Shown: positions 27,040-36,445, numbered from the stretch's first letter. The stretch is DNA of 64,000 bases from AG41 sp035943095 (GCA_035943095.1 DASZCN010000037.1:1-64000), one strand, 5' to 3'. The notes: generated by a model not told the origin, from the letters alone. A program made the numbers and translations.

Positions 27040-27812
27040 TGCGCATCGACGTCAACGCGTTCGTGGGGGCTTACCCCTTTCGCCGGGTGCCAGGCGCTTC
27101 GGCCGAGGGCCTGTTGCGTGCCATGGACCGCACAGGAATAGACGCGGCGTGGGTCAGTCACCTCCCCAGCCTGTTTTGGCGCGAGCCGATGGAGGGGAAC
27201 CTGTGGCTGTACCGGACCGCCTCGTCCACCGAGCGGCTCAGGCCCGTGCCCGCCGTTCACCCCGGTTTGGCTGGCTGGGAAGCCGCGCTCGGTGAAGCGG
27301 CGGACCGTGGCGCCCCGGCGGTGCGGTGCGATCCCCACTACTACGGAATCGAGGCAGCGGGCAAGGAAATGCGACTGCTTGTGGCGGCCTGTGGGGCCGC
27401 GAAGCTCCCGTTGATCATGGCGGTGCGCCTCGAGGACGGGCGGCAACGTCACGTCAACGACCAGGCCGCCGAGCTCGCCGCCGCTCAGGTCCGGTCGCTG
27501 ATTCGCAGCGATGAGGACGTCCGTCTCGTCATCACGCACGCGGACCGCGGGTTCGTCGAGGAGGTGCACTTCGGGTCCACGCCGGAGGAAGCGGCACGGC
27601 TCTGGTGGGATGTGAGCTGGATCTGGGGTCCCCCCGAGGATCAGCTCGAGACGCTGCTCGGGACGATCGGGGTCGATCGCTTTGTCTTCGGTACGGGGCA
27701 GCCCCTCCGGATTCCCGAGAGCAGTGTGGCGAAGCTCGACCTCCTCGACCTGCGTGCCGACCAGCGGGCCGCCATCGAGTCGGGCAACCTCGCGAAAGGA
27801 CTTGCCGCGTGA
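27039..27812 (+). CDS. Amidohydrolase-like protein lacking metal ligands
   Basis: 257 residues from an ATG sharing its A with the previous stop. It keeps the amidohydrolase_2 outline: the start MRIDVNAFVGAYPF, a mid-protein LVITHADRGFVEE and the late FVFGTGQPLRIPE. The first metal motif reads D-x-N-x-F rather than D-x-H-x-H, and the final catalytic Asp (FGTD in the neighbour) is Gly. It may be a non-catalytic partner of the upstream enzyme, or may bind ligand without metal. This loss is read directly from sequence. Confidence 0.8.
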   Translation: MRIDVNAFVGAYPFRRVPGASAEGLLRAMDRTGIDAAWVSHLPSLFWREPMEGNLWLYRTASSTERLRPVPAVHPGLAGWEAALGEAADRGAPAVRCDPHYYGIEAAGKEMRLLVAACGAAKLPLIMAVRLEDGRQRHVNDQAAELAAAQVRSLIRSDEDVRLVITHADRGFVEEVHFGSTPEEAARLWWDVSWIWGPPEDQLETLLGTIGVDRFVFGTGQPLRIPESSVAKLDLLDLRADQRAAIESGNLAKGLAA

Positions 27813-28723
27813 CGGTGACGCCTCCCCCCCTCCCACCCCAGCTGCGATATCGACTCGAATGGGGTCTCATTCCCGCCGTGCCCGTCCCATTTCGCGGTCA
27901 CGAGCTGGCCAAGGATGCGCTGCAGGCGTACGCGGCGTGGATGGCGGAGCATCAAGTGGCGGGCGTGGCCGTGTGGGCGCACACGGGCCGCGGCCTCCAC
28001 CTCTCGGTGGAGCAGCGGCGCCTGGTGCTGGCGACGTGGCGCGCGGCGCTGCCGCTCAGCACCATCGTGGCGGGCGCGTCCAGTCTCGACATGGCGCGCG
28101 AAGCGAAGGCCGGCGGAGCGGACGCGCTACTCGCCTTTCCGCGCGCGGTGGACCCGGTGGGCTACCACGACGCGCTCAGTCGCGAGCTGCCGGTCATCGC
28201 CTTCTATCTCTATGCCGCGGCGGGTGGGGTCGAATACGACAATCAGACCCTGCACGCCCTCCTCTCCTTGCCCAACGTGATCGGCATCAAGGTCGCCACA
28301 CTCGATTCGGTGTTGACGTTTCAGCGGATCGCCGGCCTGATGCGCGACCACCCCGACAAGCTGCTCATCACGGGTGAAGACCGCTTCCTCGGGTACTCGT
28401 TCACCATGGGCGCCCGCGCGGCCTTGATCGGCTTGGGCGCCGCGTTGACGAACATCCAACTCGGCCTGATCGAATCGTTCCGCACGGGCGACTTCGGCAA
28501 GTTCGTGAAGCTCGCCGGCTTGTGCGATCGGTTCGCGGGCGCGACCTTCGTCCCGCCCATGGAGGGGTACGTGCGTCGCATGCTCTGGGCGCTCGCCGCG
28601 GAGGGCGTGATTCCGGACGACGCCTGCGACGATCCCTGGGGACCGGGCCTGCCGACGGAAGAGCGAGACGCGGTACGCCGCGCGGTGCGGGACACGCGCG
28701 GGATCCGTGTCAGCCTGCCGTGA
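27809..28723 (+). CDS. DapA/N-acetylneuraminate lyase family aldolase
   Basis: 304 residues from a GTG overlapping the previous stop. The Schiff-base Lys161 is in NVIGIKVAT and the expected Tyr is in IAFYLY (133/135). The N-terminal GLIPAVPVPFRG matches the DHDPS-family opening. Such enzymes cleave or form C-C bonds through pyruvate-type imines, or deaminate cyclic imino acids. Its neighbours (FAD oxidase, racemase-like enolase) favour a catabolic role over lysine synthesis. Confidence 0.88.
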   Translation: MTVTPPPLPPQLRYRLEWGLIPAVPVPFRGHELAKDALQAYAAWMAEHQVAGVAVWAHTGRGLHLSVEQRRLVLATWRAALPLSTIVAGASSLDMAREAKAGGADALLAFPRAVDPVGYHDALSRELPVIAFYLYAAAGGVEYDNQTLHALLSLPNVIGIKVATLDSVLTFQRIAGLMRDHPDKLLITGEDRFLGYSFTMGARAALIGLGAALTNIQLGLIESFRTGDFGKFVKLAGLCDRFAGATFVPPMEGYVRRMLWALAAEGVIPDDACDDPWGPGLPTEERDAVRRAVRDTRGIRVSLP

Positions 28724-29946
28724 GATGCATTGCCCGGCGGTCGTTCGTCGAACGCTGTACCGCGTTGGGCGCCGCCCTGGCGACGGCTCCCCTGCGGAAA
28801 GGCTGGGTGCCGATGAGCAACAAGCCGCACGTCGTGGTCGTGGGTGCCGGCGCGTTCGGCGGCTGGACGGCGTTGTATTTGTTGCGGCGCGGCGCCCGCG
28901 TCACGCTGCTCGAGGCGTGGGGGCCCGGCAATTCGCGCTCGAGCTCGGGCGGCGAGACGCGCGTCATCCGCGCGACGTACGGTCCGCGAGTCGTCTATAC
29001 GCGGCTGGCCGCCCGCGCGCTCGCTCTTTGGCAAGAGCACGAGCGACGTTGGGCTCGCAAGCTGTACCACGGAATCGGCGTCCTCTGGCTCGTGGAGGGG
29101 GACGATCAGTACGAGAAGGCGGCGCTGCCGCTCCTCAAAGAGGTCGGTGTCCAGTTCGAGGAGCTCTCGGACCGGGAGACCGCGAAGCGGTATCCCCAGA
29201 TCAACTGCGATCGCGTGCGCTGGGCCATCTTCGAGCGGCAGGGCGGGTACCTCACCGCGCGTCGGGCGTGCGCGAGCGTGCTCGAAGGATTTCTCGCCGA
29301 GGGCGGTGACTACCGCCAGCTCGCGGCGGAGCCGCTGCCGCCCCGCGCCGGCGAGCTTCCGGGCGTGACGCTCTCCGATGGGACGAATCTGGTAGCCGAC
29401 CGCTTCGTTTTCGCCTGCGGTCCATGGCTTGGCAAGCTGTTTCCCGACGTGATCGGCGATCGCGTGCGCGCCACCCGGCAGGAGGTGTTCTTCTTCGGCA
29501 CGCCGCCGGGCGACCGGCGCTTCACCGAGGAAGCGCTCCCCGTGTGGGCGGACCACGGCACGCATTTCATGTACGGCATTCCCGGCAATGAATGGCGCGG
29601 GTTCAAGATCGCGGATGATACGCGCGGCCCCGCGTTCGATCCGACGAGCGGCGAGCGGCTGCCGACACCCGAGGTGCTGCGCGCGGCGCGCGACTACGTC
29701 GCCTACCGTTTTCCCGCGCTCAAGGACGCCCCATTACTCGAGACGCGAGTGTGCCAGTACGAGAACTCGCCCGACGAGCACTTCATCATCGACCACCATC
29801 CGGCGGCCGGGAATGCCTGGCTGGTGGGTGGGGGCTCGGGGCACGGCTTCAAGCACGGGCCAGCCGTGGGCGAGCTCGTGGCGAAGCTGGTCCTCGGCGG
29901 CGGCGCGCCGGATCCCGATTTCCTCCTCTCCCGCCTTGGCCGGTAG
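28720..29946 (+). CDS. FAD-dependent DAO-type oxidoreductase, possible Tat signal
   Basis: 408 residues from a GTG overlapping the previous stop. The first 25 residues contain a twin-arginine motif (ARRSFVERC) followed by a short hydrophobic stretch, so the protein may be exported folded with FAD. An ATG at 28813 would give a cytosolic form starting just before the dinucleotide site VVVGAGAFGGWT. The rest matches sarcosine/N-methyltryptophan oxidase-like proteins (SSSGGETRVIRATYG; GGGSGHGFKHGPAVGE). It likely oxidises an amine of an N-methyl or cyclic amino acid; substrate unknown. Confidence 0.87.
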   Translation: MRCIARRSFVERCTALGAALATAPLRKGWVPMSNKPHVVVVGAGAFGGWTALYLLRRGARVTLLEAWGPGNSRSSSGGETRVIRATYGPRVVYTRLAARALALWQEHERRWARKLYHGIGVLWLVEGDDQYEKAALPLLKEVGVQFEELSDRETAKRYPQINCDRVRWAIFERQGGYLTARRACASVLEGFLAEGGDYRQLAAEPLPPRAGELPGVTLSDGTNLVADRFVFACGPWLGKLFPDVIGDRVRATRQEVFFFGTPPGDRRFTEEALPVWADHGTHFMYGIPGNEWRGFKIADDTRGPAFDPTSGERLPTPEVLRAARDYVAYRFPALKDAPLLETRVCQYENSPDEHFIIDHHPAAGNAWLVGGGSGHGFKHGPAVGELVAKLVLGGGAPDPDFLLSRLGR

Positions 29947-31108
29947 GGCGGCCGGCGCGCTGGAGCGGGATTTCGAGCGATTCCGCCGGGATTGGCCTCG
30001 GGATTTCGCGGACGTCGTGCGCACCGAATATCGGATCGACCTCACCGCCCGCTATCTCGGCGAGGCGCTCTCTCATCCGGTCGGCAAGGGCTCCGGGCAG
30101 CTCTCGTTGAACGAGGCGCAGCTCGAGGAGGACGCACGGGCGGGACTGGCGTTCGTGGTGCTCAAGACGGTCATCGCGGAAGACGAGAGTGGCGAACGCG
30201 CCATGTCGGCGTGGGCAATCCACGAGACCAGAATGGCCGTCGAACGGCGCGCGGCGCGCGACGGTCGGTCGGGGTGGACCGTTACGTGGAAGGGTCGCGG
30301 CTGGGACCGCTCCCTGTCCGACTACCTGACGCTGCTGCGGGCGGGACGCGACTTGACCCGCGCAGGGCGTCTGCTTGTCGTTCCGTCGGTGAAGTATCAC
30401 TTGCCCCGGCTGCATGAGCCATTCCGTGAGGCCGAGTATCGACATACGACGGCGGCGCTCGCCGCTGCGTGGGGACGGCCGCCGCTGCTCGTCGAGAAGG
30501 ATTTCTCGCCGACCCTGGCGGGCGACAAGCTCGCAGACGATCGCGCGCAAATCGTCCGCTGGCTCGAGGAGGTCCCTGGGCAGATTCGGGCGGCGTCGCC
30601 CGTGCCCGTCCGCATCGCGGTCAAGCTAATGAACGCCCGATTCGATGATGGATTTCAAGTGGAGATGATGCGTGCGACGCGCGACGCCGATGCTCTCGTC
30701 TGCTTCAACCGGCTATTCGATGCGCAACGAGGTGTGGCGTACGGAGGCTGGGACCTGAGCGACAGAAACCTCCAGGCGTTGGACCTCTACCGTCTGCTAC
30801 CGCCCTCTACCGACCTCTACCCCCGTCTTTGCGGTACCGGCAACATCTCGTCCGGCCGCATGATCCTCGAATATGCGCGGCGCCGCTGCGAAAGTGTCCA
30901 GCTGCACACGTTGTTTCAGCTCCCCCTGTCCGAGTACGCCGCGACGGACGGCTCCCGGACCGCGCGCGTGCTGCACACCCTGGTGTTTCACCCGGAGCAC
31001 GGATTGATCGCGGGGCTCCTGGCGCTCGAGGCGCGCGGTGCGCTCGAGCGACGGGATGGCGAGCTGCATTTCCTGGACGTGGCACGCCGTGCGCATCGCG
31101 AAAGTTGA
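29936..31108 (+). CDS. Dihydroorotate-dehydrogenase-like protein of unknown function
   Basis: About 390 residues if translation begins at the TTG at 29936, which overlaps the upstream stop; the true start is uncertain, as other weak starts follow. The C-terminal half looks like a DHOD-type flavin barrel: VRIAVKLMNARFDDGFQ, GGWDLSDRNLQAL, and LCGTGNISSGRMILEYARR, which resembles the phosphate/FMN loop, then VQLHTLFQLP. The N-terminal half is less familiar. The usual catalytic signature of pyrimidine synthesis is not obvious, so a different redox reaction is likely. It overlaps the enolase-family gene by 20 nt. Confidence 0.7.
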   Translation: MAGRAAGALERDFERFRRDWPRDFADVVRTEYRIDLTARYLGEALSHPVGKGSGQLSLNEAQLEEDARAGLAFVVLKTVIAEDESGERAMSAWAIHETRMAVERRAARDGRSGWTVTWKGRGWDRSLSDYLTLLRAGRDLTRAGRLLVVPSVKYHLPRLHEPFREAEYRHTTAALAAAWGRPPLLVEKDFSPTLAGDKLADDRAQIVRWLEEVPGQIRAASPVPVRIAVKLMNARFDDGFQVEMMRATRDADALVCFNRLFDAQRGVAYGGWDLSDRNLQALDLYRLLPPSTDLYPRLCGTGNISSGRMILEYARRRCESVQLHTLFQLPLSEYAATDGSRTARVLHTLVFHPEHGLIAGLLALEARGALERRDGELHFLDVARRAHRES

Positions 31109-32216
31109 GCTCTACGAGCTCGAGCTTCCCTTTGCAGAGCCCTTCATCATTTCGGGGGGTCGGATCGATGCGCGGCGATCCCTGGTCGTGGTACTGCGCG
31201 ACGATCAAGGGCACGTCGGATACGGCGAGGCGGCTCCCGATGAGCTGCCGTTCTACTCCGAAGAGACCTTGGGCAGCGCGCGCGATCTCATCCCGCGCGT
31301 CCTGGTGCCCCGCATCGCGGGTCGGGACTTCGACTCGCCCGAGTCGGTAGACGCGGCGCTCCGCGAGCACGTGCGGGGAAACCCGTTCGCGCGAGCGGGC
31401 GTCGAGACCGCCGCATGGGACCTGGAGGCGCACCGGCGGGGGACGGGACTCCCACAGCTCGTGGCGCAGCGCCTCGGCGTCACACCGGCCGTGAGCTTCC
31501 CCTGCGGCGTGGCGATCGGTATTCCCGAGGATCGCCGGGCCGAGACGCTCACCCGGCGCGTGTACGAAGCGGTGCAGCACGGGTACCGGCGCGTGAAAAT
31601 CAAGGTCGCACCGGGCTGGGACGAGGTCGCGGTCGGGGCTGCCCGCGTCGGAATGGCCGGCACCGACCTTCCACTGACCGTGGATGCAAACGGCGCCTAC
31701 GGCTGGCCGGAGCACGAGCCAGCCTTGCGGGCATTGGATGACCTGGACCTGCTCTATATCGAGCAGCCGCTCGCGCCCGAGGAGCTCGTGGGCCACGCGC
31801 GCCTCGCGCAAACGCTCAAGACGCCGGTGTGCCTCGACGAGACGCTGCGCGATGCTGGCACGGCGCGCCAGATCGTGGCGCTCGGCGGTCCGATGGTCTG
31901 GAACATCAAAGTCCATCGAGTGGGCGGGTTGGCGGAGGCATGCCGCATCTATCGGGCGGCCGCGGAGTGCGGCGCCAAGGTATGGGCCGGCACCATGCCC
32001 GAGTCGGGAATCGGATCCCAGGCTGGCTTGGCGATCGCCGCGCTCCCGGACTGCGCTTTTCCATCGGACCTGGAGCCGAGCACGCGCTGGTTCGGACGCG
32101 ATGTGGACGTGATCAAGTTGACGATGAGCCGCGAGGGTCGCATGCCGGTCCCAGCTGTGTCGGTTGCTCGATTGCTCGACTCGGCGCGCTTCCGCGCCAC
32201 CACTCGTCCGCTCTAA
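31089..32216 (+). CDS. Enolase-superfamily racemase / o-succinylbenzoate synthase-like
   Basis: 375 residues from a GTG within the end of the previous gene. All catalytic residues of the muconate-lactonising subgroup are visible: K170-x-K172 (RVKIKV), metal ligands D199 (VDANGAY), E225 (IEQPL) and D250 (CLDETL), and K274 (NIKVHRVGG). This set is shared by o-succinylbenzoate synthase, N-acylamino-acid racemase and dipeptide epimerases. No other menaquinone gene is nearby and the cassette has amino-acid-type enzymes, so racemase/epimerase seems likelier than MenC, though OSBS remains possible. Confidence 0.87.
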   Translation: MRIAKVELYELELPFAEPFIISGGRIDARRSLVVVLRDDQGHVGYGEAAPDELPFYSEETLGSARDLIPRVLVPRIAGRDFDSPESVDAALREHVRGNPFARAGVETAAWDLEAHRRGTGLPQLVAQRLGVTPAVSFPCGVAIGIPEDRRAETLTRRVYEAVQHGYRRVKIKVAPGWDEVAVGAARVGMAGTDLPLTVDANGAYGWPEHEPALRALDDLDLLYIEQPLAPEELVGHARLAQTLKTPVCLDETLRDAGTARQIVALGGPMVWNIKVHRVGGLAEACRIYRAAAECGAKVWAGTMPESGIGSQAGLAIAALPDCAFPSDLEPSTRWFGRDVDVIKLTMSREGRMPVPAVSVARLLDSARFRATTRPL

Positions 32217-32229
32217 GAGGGGGTCGAAG

Positions 32230-35200
32230 GTGTCTCACTTGCCTCGTTCGTTGCATCTCGTGGTGATCCTCGCAGGCCTCGGGCCCCTCTCGGCGCGGGC
32301 GCAACAGTACGACCCGGCCCTGTACTCGGCGCTCCGCTGGCGCATGATAGGCCCGTTTCGCGGCGGGCGTACGGTCGCCGCCGTCGGCGTCTCGGGAGCG
32401 CCGGACGTGCTCTACATCGGCGTGAACAACGGCGGCGTCTGGAAGAGCACGGACTACGGCCGCACGTGGACGCCGATCTTCGACGGCCAGCCCACGGGCT
32501 CGATCGGGGCGATCGCCGTCGCGCCATCCGATCCCAAGACGCTGTACGTCGGGACCGGCGAGGGCCTGCAGCGGCCCGATCTGTCGGTCGGGGACGGGAT
32601 CTACACGTCCACGGACGGGGGGGCCACGTGGAGTCACGGGGGACTGCGGGACGGACAGCAGATTCCGGCCGTTGTGGTAGACCCGCGCGATCCGCGCCGC
32701 GCCTTCGCTGCGGTCCTGGGACATCCGTACGGTCCGAACGTGGAGCGGGGCGTGTTTCGCACCGCGGACGGCGGGGCAACGTGGCAGAAGGTTCTCTACA
32801 AGGATGAGAACACGGGTGCCGTCGAGCTGGCCCTCGATCCCGCCAACCCGGACATCGTATTCGCGGCGCTGTGGGCGGCGCGGCAAGCGCCCTGGGAGAT
32901 CGGGAGCTCGTGGACCTTGCCGGCGAACAACGGGCTGTACAAGTCGGCGGACGGGGGCGGCACGTGGCGACAGATCACCGCCGGCCTTCCCGCTGCCGCC
33001 GATGGGCTCGGCCGCATCGGCTTCGCCTTGGCGCCCGGGGCGCCCGCGCGCATGTACGCGGTGGTGGGTGCGACGAAGGGCGGGGGGCTGTACCGATCCG
33101 ACGACGGCGGCGAGCACTGGCGCCTCGTCAACGCGGACGAGCGGGTATGGGGCCGAGACGGGGACTTCAACGAAGTAAAGGTCGATCCCCGGAACCCCGA
33201 CATCCTGTACGTGGCGAACATCGTCGCCTGGAAGTCCACCGACGGCGGAGCAACGTTCACCGCGTTCCGCGGCGCTCCCGGCGGCGACGACTATCATCGG
33301 TTCTGGATCGATCCGCGTGACCCCAAGATCATCCTGCTCGCAGGTGACCAGGGCGCGGTGGTGACCGTCAACGGGGGTGAGACCTGGAGCTCGTGGTACA
33401 ATCAACCCACCGCACAGTTCTATCACGTCGTCACCGATGGCCGCTACCCCTACTGGGTATACGGAGGTCAGCAGGAGAGCGGGTCCGCCGGGATCGTAAG
33501 CCGCGGCAACGACGGCCAGATCACGTTTCGGGAGTGGCATCCTGTAGGTGTCGAGGAGTACGGCTACGTCGCGCCCGATCCGCTCCAGCCCAACGTGGTG
33601 TACGGTGGTCGCGTCACACGCTTCGACTGGACTACCGGCGAAGTCCAGGACGTGTCGCCCGAGCCCGTGCGGACCGGCAAGTACCGCTTTGTGCGGACCA
33701 TGCCGTTGCTGTTCTCGCCCGTCGATCCGCGAATCCTCTATTTCGGCGCCAATGTGCTGTTTCGGACGACCACGGGTGGCCGGAGTTGGGAAACCATCAG
33801 TCCCGACCTGACGCGCGCGACGTACGACGTTCCTACGACGCTCGGCGCCTTCGCCTCACTCGACCCGGAGCAAGGGAAGCATCGTGGCGTGATCTACACG
33901 ATCGCGCCGTCGGCCCGACGGGCCGGACTGCTCTGGATCGGCACCGACGACGGGCTCATCCACGTGACCCACGACGGCGGCCGGACGTGGAAGAACGTCA
34001 CGCCCGGAGCCCTCACACCCTGGAGCAAAGTCTCGCTGATCGAGGCCTCGCCGTTCGACACGCTCGCGGCCTACGCCGCCGTGAATCGCTTCCGGCTCGA
34101 TGATCTCGGCCCGCACGTGTATCGCACGATCGACGGCGGGGCCACATGGGCCGAAGTGATCGACGGTATTCCCGCCAACGACGTGGTGAACGCTGTGCGG
34201 GAAGACCCGGTGCGCCGCGGGTTGTTGTACGCCGGCACGGAGCGCGGTGTGTACGTCTCGTTCGACAGCGGCGACCACTGGCAGTCGCTGCAGCTCAACC
34301 TGCCTGTCACCGCCGTGCGCGACCTGGTGGTGCACGACAGCGATCTGGTCGTCGCCACGCATGGCCGCTCGTTCTGGATTCTGGACGACCTCGCTCCGCT
34401 CCGCGAGCTGCGCGAGGCGACGGTAGCCGCCGGCGCGACGGGCGTTTACCTCTACCAGCCCGCGGGCGCCGTCCGGGCTCGCTGGAACGAGAACACCGAC
34501 ACGCCGGTCCCGATCGACGAGCCGGCGGGACGAAATCCTCCTGACGGCGCCCTGATTGACTACTATCTGGCGCGCCCGGCTGCCGGCCCGATTGTGCTCG
34601 AGATTCTCGATCACACCGGTGCCGTGGCGCGACGGTTCTCGAGCGGCGACGGAGCCCTTCCTGAGCCGCCGGACTCGGGGCTCAACATTCCTCCCTGGTG
34701 GATCAGGCCGCCGCAGCATCTCGGCCTCGATTCCGGGATGCATCGCTTCGTGTGGGACCTGCACGGGCTGCCACCGTCTGTGCTACGGCACGACTATCCC
34801 ATTGCGGCGATTCTGGCGGACACGCCACGCGAACCCCGCGGGCCGTGGGTGCTGCCGGGCCGCTACGTGGTGCGACTGACGGTGGGCGGACGGGCGTACA
34901 CGCAGCCCCTCATGGTGCGCATGGACCCGCGCGTCAGAGCGGCCCCTGGGGCGCTGGCCCGTCAGTGGGCGGTGGCCGCGGGCCTGGTGACGGCGTTGCA
35001 ACGTGACTCGGCGGCGCTCGATCTCGTGCGCCGGCTGCGTCGGGAGATCACGGGCGCGCGGACGGGGACGATCGATTCACTGGTCCGGGCGACCATGCAG
35101 CTCGAGAGTGGACCGGACGGGCTCACCCGTCTGAACGGCCAGATTGCCGACCTCTACGGCCTGGTCGAAGCAGTGGACGCTGCCCCGACGCAACAGGCCG

Positions 35201-35301
35201 AGGCCGAGGCGCGGGAGCTGGCGCGACGACTCGCCGCCCTCGAGGCGGAGGTCGGGGCGCTCGCCGGGCGCTTCCGTTCGCTGCAGGGCCGCTTACAATA
35301 G
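32230..35301 (+). CDS. Secreted Asp-box (VPS10/BNR-like) beta-propeller protein
   Basis: 1023 residues from a GTG preceded by AGAGGGGG. The signal peptide ends near GPLSARAQ. At least ten Asp-box repeats appear (STDYGRTW, STDGGATW, TADGGATW, SADGGGTW, SDDGGEHW, STDGGATF, THDGGRTW, TIDGGATW), the pattern of ten-bladed sortilin/xyloglucanase-type propellers. A C-terminal Ig-like portion (from about 740) and a helical tail (about 930-1020) follow. Members of this group in soil bacteria are secreted and mostly uncharacterised; some bind or cut glycans. Confidence 0.85.
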   Translation: MSHLPRSLHLVVILAGLGPLSARAQQYDPALYSALRWRMIGPFRGGRTVAAVGVSGAPDVLYIGVNNGGVWKSTDYGRTWTPIFDGQPTGSIGAIAVAPSDPKTLYVGTGEGLQRPDLSVGDGIYTSTDGGATWSHGGLRDGQQIPAVVVDPRDPRRAFAAVLGHPYGPNVERGVFRTADGGATWQKVLYKDENTGAVELALDPANPDIVFAALWAARQAPWEIGSSWTLPANNGLYKSADGGGTWRQITAGLPAAADGLGRIGFALAPGAPARMYAVVGATKGGGLYRSDDGGEHWRLVNADERVWGRDGDFNEVKVDPRNPDILYVANIVAWKSTDGGATFTAFRGAPGGDDYHRFWIDPRDPKIILLAGDQGAVVTVNGGETWSSWYNQPTAQFYHVVTDGRYPYWVYGGQQESGSAGIVSRGNDGQITFREWHPVGVEEYGYVAPDPLQPNVVYGGRVTRFDWTTGEVQDVSPEPVRTGKYRFVRTMPLLFSPVDPRILYFGANVLFRTTTGGRSWETISPDLTRATYDVPTTLGAFASLDPEQGKHRGVIYTIAPSARRAGLLWIGTDDGLIHVTHDGGRTWKNVTPGALTPWSKVSLIEASPFDTLAAYAAVNRFRLDDLGPHVYRTIDGGATWAEVIDGIPANDVVNAVREDPVRRGLLYAGTERGVYVSFDSGDHWQSLQLNLPVTAVRDLVVHDSDLVVATHGRSFWILDDLAPLRELREATVAAGATGVYLYQPAGAVRARWNENTDTPVPIDEPAGRNPPDGALIDYYLARPAAGPIVLEILDHTGAVARRFSSGDGALPEPPDSGLNIPPWWIRPPQHLGLDSGMHRFVWDLHGLPPSVLRHDYPIAAILADTPREPRGPWVLPGRYVVRLTVGGRAYTQPLMVRMDPRVRAAPGALARQWAVAAGLVTALQRDSAALDLVRRLRREITGARTGTIDSLVRATMQLESGPDGLTRLNGQIADLYGLVEAVDAAPTQQAEAEARELARRLAALEAEVGALAGRFRSLQGRLQ

Positions 35302-35307
35302 ACCATC

Positions 35308-35778
35308 ATGATTCCCATCGACCACCAGCCGGCCGGTTACTGGGCCACGAACCTCTACGCGACGCCGCGCAAACGCCCCAAGTCCGAAGCGCCCGTCAGA
35401 GACCTGCCGCCGCGCGCGGCGCAGCGGTTCAAGCGCGCACGCGAGGGCATCCGAGCCCTCCGGCACGTCACGGAACAGGTGGTCTTCATGGGGACGGCCT
35501 GGAAATGGGTGTGGATGTACGAAGTCGGAGGGCGCAAGCTGGGATACCTCCATCCAATGGAGACCGGTCTCTCCGGCACTTTCATCGTCAGCGAAGCAGA
35601 AGAGCGGGAGCTCTCGGTCACGGACGGCCTGCCGCGCGCGTCCCGGCAGGCGATTCGTGACGGTCGCATGTCGGGCGGCGTGCGCTGGTGTTGGATGGAG
35701 TTCCCGGATTTTGAAACCGTCGACGCGTTCGTCGAAGTCATCCGTCTCAAGCATCAGCTCCTGGCGCGGCCCGAGTGA
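35308..35778 (+). CDS. DUF3788-like small protein
   Basis: 156 residues, starting 6 nt after the propeller stop. The core (WKWVWMYEVGGRKLGYLHP and later RWCWMEFPDFETVDAFV) resembles the DUF3788 family of small soluble proteins of unknown role. It has no signal peptide or membrane segment. It is the last gene before a 100-bp gap that must hold the promoter of the alternative complex III operon. Confidence 0.65.
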   Translation: MIPIDHQPAGYWATNLYATPRKRPKSEAPVRDLPPRAAQRFKRAREGIRALRHVTEQVVFMGTAWKWVWMYEVGGRKLGYLHPMETGLSGTFIVSEAEERELSVTDGLPRASRQAIRDGRMSGGVRWCWMEFPDFETVDAFVEVIRLKHQLLARPE

Positions 35779-35878
35779 GCTCGGGCAGGGCTTGTGCGCC
35801 GTTTATCGGCAGCGCTACATTCTGGCGCCCGAAGCCGCTTCACCCACAGATCGATACATTCGCCATCGGTGCCTTTGG

Positions 35879-36445
35879 ATGACGAAGAGGAGTGGCAACG
35901 TCGGGGCCGGCGTGGCGATCGCCGTGCTGATCGCGCTCCCGGCCGCGGCACAAACGGCTCAATCTGCTCCAGGCTACAAGGCTCCCGTCATCAGCGACAC
36001 GGGGCGACTCAAGGGTCCCCGCCAGCCGATCTTTTTCCGTCACGACATCCACGCCGGGCAGGATCAGATCCCCTGCCTGTACTGCCACAATACGGTCGCG
36101 ATCTCGAGCGAGCCCGGCATCCCGGCACTCCAGACGTGCTTCGGCTGCCATCAAATCATCGGCGGGTCCACGCCCTCCCATCAGGCGGAGATCAAGAAAG
36201 TCCGCGTGGCGTTTCTCACCAAGAAACCGCCCGAATGGGTGCGCGTGCACGCCCTGCCCGGGTTCGTACACTTTCCGCACCAGCGCCACATCAAGGTGCT
36301 GGGCACCGACGCCTGCGTCACGTGCCACGGCGACGTCCGCACCATGCCGCAGGTGTACCAATTCGCCACGCTGAAGATGGGCTGGTGCGTCAACTGCCAC
36401 GTGCAGCGCAACGTGTCCCGCGACTGCACGCTGTGTCACTACTGA
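35879..36445 (+). CDS. actA: ActA, pentahaem cytochrome c of alternative complex III
   Basis: 188 residues after choosing the ATG that precedes a signal peptide (GVAIAVLIALPAAAQ). Five CxxCH motifs are present: CLYCH, CFGCH, CVTCH, CVNCH and CTLCH, which is the haem count of ActA in characterised alternative complex III. It sits on the periplasmic side and passes electrons from the iron-sulfur subunit toward ActE or a soluble acceptor. The actB gene follows after 7 nt. Confidence 0.95.
   Translation: MTKRSGNVGAGVAIAVLIALPAAAQTAQSAPGYKAPVISDTGRLKGPRQPIFFRHDIHAGQDQIPCLYCHNTVAISSEPGIPALQTCFGCHQIIGGSTPSHQAEIKKVRVAFLTKKPPEWVRVHALPGFVHFPHQRHIKVLGTDACVTCHGDVRTMPQVYQFATLKMGWCVNCHVQRNVSRDCTLCHY

Noticed and set aside
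31089..32216. Calling the enolase-family protein menC
   Set aside because: Catalytic residues are shared with racemases and epimerases, and no other menaquinone gene is present.
35792..35821. Possible promoter TTGTGC-N18-TACATT before actA
   Set aside because: Match to consensus is too weak (3/6 and 4/6) and similar TACATT strings occur nearby.
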